A stretch of DNA of 64,000 nt from Galaxea fascicularis. Lineage: Eukaryota > Cnidaria > Anthozoa > Scleractinia > Euphylliidae. The DNA is taken from contig OX419339.1 in NCBI GenBank assembly GCA_948470475.1, positions 16,861,075 through 16,925,074 of the forward strand, read 5' to 3'. A program made the position numbers and the translations under genes. A model generated the notes under the pieces. It was not told the DNA's origin and searched no databases. It saw nothing but the letters and a program-made list of their open reading frames with translations. This document shows, piece after piece, positions 59,114-64,000 of this stretch (position 1 is the stretch's first letter; the number at the start of each line of letters is the position of its first letter).

Positions 59114-60244
59114 TTATGATAAAAGTGGTGCTAGGTCATCTTCTGTGATGTTAAACTGCAATACGGTGGCATGTCCACGGCGCCATGTAGGGATGTCAGC
59201 AAAGCCAAGGATTTTGTAACGTTCGTTAGTGTACGTTTTGATAAACTTGTGGGAGCAGAACTTGACGTGCTGCAATTCCGTATCCCCTGTGGCGCGCTTA
59301 TATTCTTTCAAAGACAGAAGGTTGCATTCTGCACCAGTATCCAGTTGGAAAGTTACTTGACTCTCAATGGACTGCTTACCAACTCCCATTGTGATCATCG
59401 CACGTGAGCCAGCCCCAACTTGGCTTATTCGGAAAACTTCCTCTGGTATTTCTACATTATTTACTTGCGGGTTGGCTAAACGGCACTTAGACTGGAAGTG
59501 GTTCTTTTGGCCGCACTTACGGCAGATTTGCCCATAGGCGGGACACTGGCGAGTAGCATGATGGTAACCACAAAAACGACATTCAGGTCGGTAGCCGGTT
59601 GAGTCCCGTGTCTTTCTTTGGTTCTGTCTGACCACACCAACCACCTCCTCAGGTGCACTGTTCATCATCTTTAGCTTTTGACTGGTCTGTTCAGCCGCTT
59701 TGCATATGTCTAATGCTTTCTGTAGAGTCAAGTCAGTGACTCGTAATAGCCGTTCTCAGACTTTGTCGTCACGAATGCCTAGGACCAAGCGATCGCGTAA
59801 AATTTCGTCGGGCGTGATGCCATCGTGAGCACAGTTCTTCGCAATCATGCGGAGCTCGGTTACGTAAGCGGCAATGCTCTCGCCAGCTTCCTGTTTTCTG
59901 TTATTAAAGCGATATCTTTGGTAAATTACTTGTGTACGCGGTTCACAATACTCATCGAATTTCGCCAGCACGTCCTTCATTTTCTCATCCTGTTCGCCTT
60001 CTCTCCAGGTAAACGTATCGAAAATCTTGACCGCGTTCTCGCCGATGACAGAGAGTAACGTCGAAACTCGCACGAGGTCAGATTGTTGATAAATCCCGGC
60101 GGTGATTTCGTAACGCTGCCATATTTTCTTCCACTGTTTCCAACTTGTGGCTAGGTTATCATCGATTACGAGAGGTTTCGGCGGTGGAAGATTCGCTGGC
60201 GGCATTATCAGTGGCGCAGCCGCTTGTTCTTCGGTGTCGGGCAT
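59114..60244 (-). pseudogene. Gypsy Gag and protease
   Basis: ATG at 60244 (MPDTEEQAAA). The Gag part has an IDDNLATSWKQWKKIWQRY and QRYRFNNRKQ region typical of animal Gypsy capsid. TGA at 59756-59758 in DDKV-stop-ERLLRVTDL looks like a CGA to TGA change; the frame is otherwise the same on both sides. Two nucleocapsid zinc knuckles follow: CRFCGYHHATRQC and CRKCGQKNHFQSKC (the second a canonical C-x2-C-x4-H-x4-C). The aspartic protease motif QLDTGAECNLLS comes next. The frame stops at 59114-59116 because of the inserted composite element, right after PLLS. Gag packages the RNA into particles and the protease cuts the polyprotein. Confidence 0.9.
59116..59117. repeat. 2-bp candidate TSD (AT), right side
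   Basis: Matches 55618-55619. Confidence 0.55.
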
Positions 60245-60360
60245 CTTTGCAAAATACAAAATGGCGCCAATCAGATACGAATATTCTCTTGTCCTGTCGG
60301 CTTTGTTCTTGTCCTTTTCGGCGTGAATTCGTCTTGCTTCTCCCCTAGCAAAGAGGTCGA

Positions 60361-60376
60361 CTCACTTCTGACACCA
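60361..60376 (-). other. Primer binding site, tRNA-Leu-like
   Basis: TGGTGTCAGAAGTGAG on the minus strand, immediately after the 5' LTR. It is complementary to the 3' end of an animal tRNA-Leu (CACTTCTGACACCA type), the usual arrangement for priming minus-strand synthesis. Confidence 0.8.
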
Positions 60377-60570
60377 TGTCGCGTTGTTCGAATACCATCA
60401 CAGCTAGACAACAGAACGAAAAAAACACAGCTAAACAAACTTATAACGAAACTTTTAATGATGGTGAAGCCGAGCTGCGAGACGCCCCAACACAAGGCTG
60501 AGGGCCTGGTTACATTGCTGGGGGGAACCTGGTGTCCAGCGGTCAGCAGTGTCACGCAAGACACGCCACA
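60377..60570 (-). repeat. 5' LTR of Gypsy element
   Basis: 194 bp, TG...CA ends, partner of 47563-47753. Differences from the 3' LTR are five substitutions and an A-run longer by 3. Confidence 0.93.
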
Positions 60571-60575
60571 AACCC
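60571..60575. repeat. Right 5-bp TSD of Gypsy element
   Basis: AACCC, as at 47558-47562. Confidence 0.9.
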
Positions 60576-60649
60576 GACACTGAATTTCAGCTTATTAGCT
60601 TAAGATTACCTGTTAGAAAATCCAGTCATACTGATTATAAATCTATAAA

Positions 60650-60789
60650 TTAAGGAAAGATTTTCACACAGTCCCATACACATATATCACTGTCATACTA
60701 ACCCTGTCACAAAAACGAATAGAGATTGAGTGAGTCACAGAATGCATTTATAATTAATGTATGGGGCTGCGTGAAAATCTTGCCTAAGC
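60650..60789. mobile_element. ~140-bp MITE
   Basis: Inverted arms of about 32 bases: TAAGGAAAGATTTTCAC then CAGTCCCATACA on the left, and TAGGCAAGATTTTCAC then GCAGCCCCATACA read inward from the right. No coding. Target duplication unclear. Confidence 0.65.
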
Positions 60790-61130
60790 ACAAATTAAGG
60801 CAGTCTAGCAGCTCCCGTAAGCTCTAAATTTCATTAGCAGGGATAGTGTTGCATTTGATTGCCTGGTCATTAAAGGTAAAAGTTATTTATAATATTATTT
60901 CTGCCTTGCTTCCGTTACATTATAATAGTTGGCTGTACTTCAAAAAAGCTCCTTTTGGGAGGCAAGGAGTATTGAGCAAGCTCTGTTGAGCTTTAATATA
61001 AAGAGCCCTCTTAATATATTGTTATTATTATACTATGTAATTCACACTGGGTGTCAAGATAAGGATGTAAATTATTTCTATTTGCTATTCAGCAAATAGA
61101 ATAAAAGACAACAATAATTGAGAGCATTTT
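60790..61130. other. No gene recognised
   Basis: AT-rich, with short TTATTATTATA stretches near 61020. Nothing supported. Confidence 0.35.
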
Positions 61131-61136
61131 GATCTG

Positions 61137-61560
61137 TCATTTATGTAGATAAGAAACAAGAGGGGTCCTAAAATGCAGACCCTTAAAAGTGGTCCTCTAC
61201 ACTTAATTACACAACCTGACTCCTGTTTTGATAGGTAATTCTTTACAGTGTCAAAGGCCTTAGATAAGTATAAAATATGCTAAATATTATAGGACACTTT
61301 TCTTCTACCAGGAGCTTCTATTGCATGAGAAATTTTATTCATTAGTGGCATGTTTAATCTATTTTTTAAACTCTGTGCTGACTTTGAAACAGTATATGTT
61401 TGATTAAGAATTGTGAAACTTTGTACATAAATTTTCTAGAATTTCAGCAAAGTATGGAAGAACTGATTTTTTATGTAGTTGAGAAAATTTATTCATAATT
61501 TATGTCTGCAATAACTCAGTCAATTTCTGCAGTTAAACATGTCTCTCTTTAGCATCTCTG
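61137..61560 (-). pseudogene. LINE reverse-transcriptase relic
   Basis: On the minus strand LSKAFDTV (61245-61268) is followed by CILGPLLFLIYIND (61137-61178), two neighbouring motifs of LINE reverse transcriptases, with the stretch between them shortened and the upstream sequence to about 61560 full of stops. It is a different and much older copy than the LINE at 48299-53259. Confidence 0.65.
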
Positions 61561-61840
61561 GATCGTGTTCACTGTTCTAGGATCATAATTTATTTTCTGA
61601 TGAGTGGTTGGTACTTGTTACTTTGTTTTCTAGCAATTTTATTTTATCTTTTTTTATTTTTTTTGCAGTTGTGTGTAGCATTGAAATATTTTAACTTTGT
61701 GTTTGAGCTACAGTTCAATGAAATACACTTCCCATAATATTTGTTTTCAGGAAGGCCTCTAATATTCCTGGAAATAATATATGTTCATATATGGTAGTAA
61801 TAATAACCATGATTACATTAAAGCACCTCCTATTCTTAAT

Positions 61841-62038
61841 TAGTATCACCCAACTAGTGGACTAGTGCAAATCCTGCATTTTGATTGGCTATGCTACTAG
61901 AGGACTATTAGTAATAGTCCTCGAGTAGCATTAGTGTGACGCTTGCTTTTGTTTTATTCCCAAGTAATAAATATTTCTTCAACTTGCATTTGCTATCTTT
62001 ATTAAAGCCTTTTCTGTCCGAATAGTTGGGTGATACTA
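61841..62038. mobile_element. 198-bp MITE with 16-bp perfect TIRs
   Basis: TAGTATCACCCAACTA at the left end and its exact complement at 62023-62038. If the outer TA is the target duplication, the element proper starts GTATCACC, as for Tc1/mariner-type MITEs. Near 61900 it contains an odd-centred perfect palindrome GAGGACTATTA-G-TAATAGTCCTC. Confidence 0.8.
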
Positions 62039-62041
62039 AAA

Positions 62042-62081
62042 CAATTAGACCCTTCACCCTCAAGGGCCACGGGTCTAATTG
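62042..62081. repeat. Hairpin next to MITE
   Basis: Arms CAATTAGACCC and GGGTCTAATTG, perfect 11 bases, with an 18-base loop containing CCCTCAAGGG. It adjoins the MITE end at 62038 and may be part of a larger related repeat. Confidence 0.7.
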
Positions 62082-62950
62082 TTATTGACATACTTTCTGC
62101 ATATCTCAGGATCACCAGAGAAAAAAGGGTTTCTTTATTGCAATATTACTGGCAATATAAATACCAAAGAAGCCCAGTAGTCTACACATTTTTATCATCC
62201 AATTAAGTTTGGGGGCGGGGGTTCATGTTTATTTTGTTTGTTATTTTTTTGTGCCAGACAAGTGAAAGCGAAACATTTTAATGCTGTCCTAGAAAAACGT
62301 CACAGGAAAGCATAATGAGGTACCTGTGTTGGCTTGATAGCTGTGCAGTGATACAGTATTTGCACAACTGTTGCAGCTAGGTTCAGGGTAACTTAAACCC
62401 CATCCTATTGTCCCTATCCTGTTGTCATTTGTGTTTGATTTTGTGCACTTGCTTTTGTTGTTTTCAGAGTAATTATGACTTCAAGGACTAAATTTTATCG
62501 GGCAAAATGGGTGAAGAGTAAGTATAGAAATATTATTCATTGCCTTGGACAATAATAGTTTCAATATTTAATAAAATTAAGACTCGACAAGGACAGGGAT
62601 CTAGAAATAGAGAAGGGTCAAGCAGGACTTCCCTAGACTCAACAGCTATAGATATTTTATTACTGACATTTTTGAATTTTTGAGGGCGATAGCTTATTTT
62701 ACTGAATTGAAATGTTTTTAATTCGAATTGATTGTTTTTCTTTTTATTAGTTAAATCTACTCAGCTCTTTCTAGGTTTGGCTGAGTGCTTTCTAAATCGA
62801 CAGGAATTGTAAAACTGTTTTTTTTTTAATACTTGTAGAATAGGATGCTTCATTAAGACATGTAACTGTAATTTACTGTATTTTTATCTTTTTAGAATGT
62901 TGTATGTATTACCTTAGTTGTTATTAAAGCTGGATTTCTTCAACAAAAAA
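62082..62950. other. No gene recognised
   Basis: AT-rich DNA with no supported coding frame or mobile element. Confidence 0.35.
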
Positions 62951-62989
62951 TTATTATTATTATTATTATTATTATTGTTATTATTATTG
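62951..62989. repeat. (ATT)n microsatellite
   Basis: About 13 units of TTA/ATT with two G interruptions. Confidence 0.9.
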
Positions 62990-63022
62990 TACCTCCAACA
63001 TGGCCGCCGTGAAAACCCTCTA

Positions 63023-63411
63023 TAGACCCTTCTTCAAAATGGCGGCCGAAAACTTAAATAACTTAAAATTGAAAACGTATACCAGCACTAGAAAGAGCAC
63101 CTATACTTTAGTAACCCTGCAAAGTTTCAGCATATCAGATGTAATATCAGCTGAGAAAATGTAAGTTGAAAAAGGAAAAATTTACAGACGTTTGTATGAC
63201 TAGGGGTGTACGCCATACCCCCAGTTATCCAAACGTCTGTAAATTTGTCAAATTTCAACTTACATTTCCTCAGCTGATATAACACCTGATATGCTGAAAC
63301 TTTGCAGGGTTACTAAAGTAAAGGTACTCTTCCTATTTCTGGTATCAGGTTTTCATTCAGTTTAATTTTAACTCATTCAAATCCATTGCCGCCATTTTGG
63401 AGAAGGGTCTA
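63023..63411. mobile_element. 389-bp foldback MITE
   Basis: The ends are TAGACCCTTCTTCAAAATGG and, read inward from the right, TAGACCCTTCTCCAAAATGG. The pairing continues along nearly the whole length: the blocks TTACTAAAGT, GCAAAGTTTCAGCATATCAG, ATATCAGCTGAG, TGTAAGTTGAA and TTTACAGACGTTTG all recur inverted around a centre near 63205-63215. A TA flank on each side fits a TA target duplication. Both arms contain AAAATGGCGGC, a YY1-type site. A transcript would form a hairpin of about 180-bp arms. Confidence 0.8.
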
Positions 63412-64000
63412 TTCATGTTTCCAATATTCATAGTTTTTAATTCATGATTTCTGATCGAGGAACAGATATTCAGCCACAAAAATAATGATGTCTTAGTTAA
63501 CAAGCATCTTATTCAGACCACTGATAACATCACAAAACATTTTATTGGACGATGGTTCTTTAAAATGGAGTTACAATGGAATGATATGTGCGACCCGTTC
63601 TTGTAATGAAGATAGAGAAAGAATGTACAATACTGCTGTGTTGAAATCGCTATAGCTTCGAAAAAAACATTTTCAAAAAAATGTATGGACCAGATTTCCA
63701 TATGTGTTACTATCTAATCCAAGGGTTGCTTGCAGTGCCTTAATGAAGTCCCATACGTCAGTAGTTTTGCCGAGGATGACAGCCGCGCTGTTTGGACCAT
63801 GTTGGTGGCTATCGACAAGGACAATCTTTTCGTTTCGCATACTTATAAACAGGACTGTCTTTTCATTTGCGCGTAACGTATTGACCGGTCGTTACAAAGT
63901 TTGAGGAGTTGATAGCTTGTCGGAGACTCAGTGAATGCGTGACATGATTTAATTGTCAATAATCAGATTATCGTGAGACTTTTATCACTGTGACATTCAA
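63412..64000. other. Right edge, no gene recognised
   Basis: Two frames of about 62-66 codons lack any recognisable content. Nothing is called. Confidence 0.35.

Larger units (their letters stand above)
55620..59115. mobile_element. 3.5-kb composite insertion with short TIRs
   Basis: The ends are CACGAGCCAGAG and, read inward from the right, AACGAGCCAGAG: an 11-bp perfect inverted repeat with one differing end base. A 2-bp AT duplication is the simplest reading and restores the Gypsy frame. CAC-type ends and a 2-3 bp duplication would suit an EnSpm/CACTA-like element, but this is not certain. An alternative: GGTTGCTAAG occurs at 55663-55672 and 59091-59100, so a ~66-bp foldback element might have been hit by a second insertion with a 10-bp duplication. 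The interior holds no transposase: it has a 122-bp tandem repeat, a foldback MITE, a tRNA-derived SINE and a hairpin. Confidence 0.65.
47563..60570 (-). mobile_element. Ty3/Gypsy LTR retrotransposon, interrupted twice
   Basis: Paired LTRs with TG...CA ends, 5-bp TSD AACCC, a primer-binding site and a polypurine tract are all present, so the element is structurally full length. On the minus strand the order is LTR, gag with zinc knuckles, protease, reverse transcriptase, RNase H, integrase, LTR. Two later insertions (CR1-like LINE at 48299-53259; composite element at 55620-59115) account for about 8.46 kb of the 13.0 kb; the rest is about 4.5 kb, a normal size. The LTRs differ by five substitutions and one 3-bp indel over 191 bases (about 2.6%), so it inserted well after its family arose. 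All coding parts are disrupted. The protein order and chromodomain-free C-terminus fit the animal Gypsy families often annotated as K02A2.6-like. Confidence 0.93.

Overview
The window reads as eukaryotic nuclear DNA, most likely from a cnidarian and probably a stony coral. It is AT-rich, has no operons or Shine-Dalgarno signals, and its reading frames are mostly opened by splicing or are pieces of transposons. The repeat families (foldback-type Mutator element, CR1-like LINE, Ty3/Gypsy with a tRNA-Leu primer site, tRNA-derived SINE, many small hairpin MITEs) suit a cnidarian. The taxonomic call is inference from style, not from a marker gene. Nothing here is a confident single-copy host gene.

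Layout. (1) 633-8684 is one 8.05-kb Mutator-like (MULE) DNA transposon flanked by a 9-bp direct repeat (ATCGTCAGC). It carries a SWIM-finger transposase on the minus strand. Its terminal inverted repeats are built from short tandem repeats, the architecture known from Drosophila foldback (FB) elements. Two small MITEs lie inside its left part. (2) 8694-11300 holds a 41-bp tandem repeat and two head-to-head pieces of an unrecognised C2HC-finger/acidic protein gene that share a 24-bp inverted identity, one copy of which ends at a 200-N assembly gap. (3) 11501-43709 is a satellite array with a 503-bp unit: 64 units, no length change, and only four single-base differences seen by reading. (4) The array stops exactly at the TTAA target site of a 1.0-kb piggyBac-like non-autonomous element (43710-44721). 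(5) 44726-47557 holds a hairpin repeat and two inverted, decayed copies of a small unrecognised coding sequence.

(6) 47563-60570 is a minus-strand Ty3/Gypsy retrotransposon with 191/194-bp LTRs, TSD AACCC, a tRNA-Leu-like primer site and a polypurine tract. It is split twice. A 4.96-kb CR1-like LINE (48299-53259) sits in the integrase C-terminal coding region, and a 3.5-kb composite insertion (55620-59115) sits between protease and reverse transcriptase. Subtracting both leaves about 4.5 kb, a normal Gypsy length, and removing the second one with its 2-bp duplication rejoins the frame. All coding parts of the Gypsy and the LINE carry stops or frameshifts. (7) 60571-64000 holds three further MITE/foldback elements, an ATT microsatellite and a worn LINE reverse-transcriptase relic.

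The genes do not form a pathway. The window is a nest of mobile elements around a very homogeneous satellite. Strongest leads: the tandem-repeat TIRs of the Mutator element, the near-identical 503-bp array, and the coincidence of the array edge with a transposon terminus.
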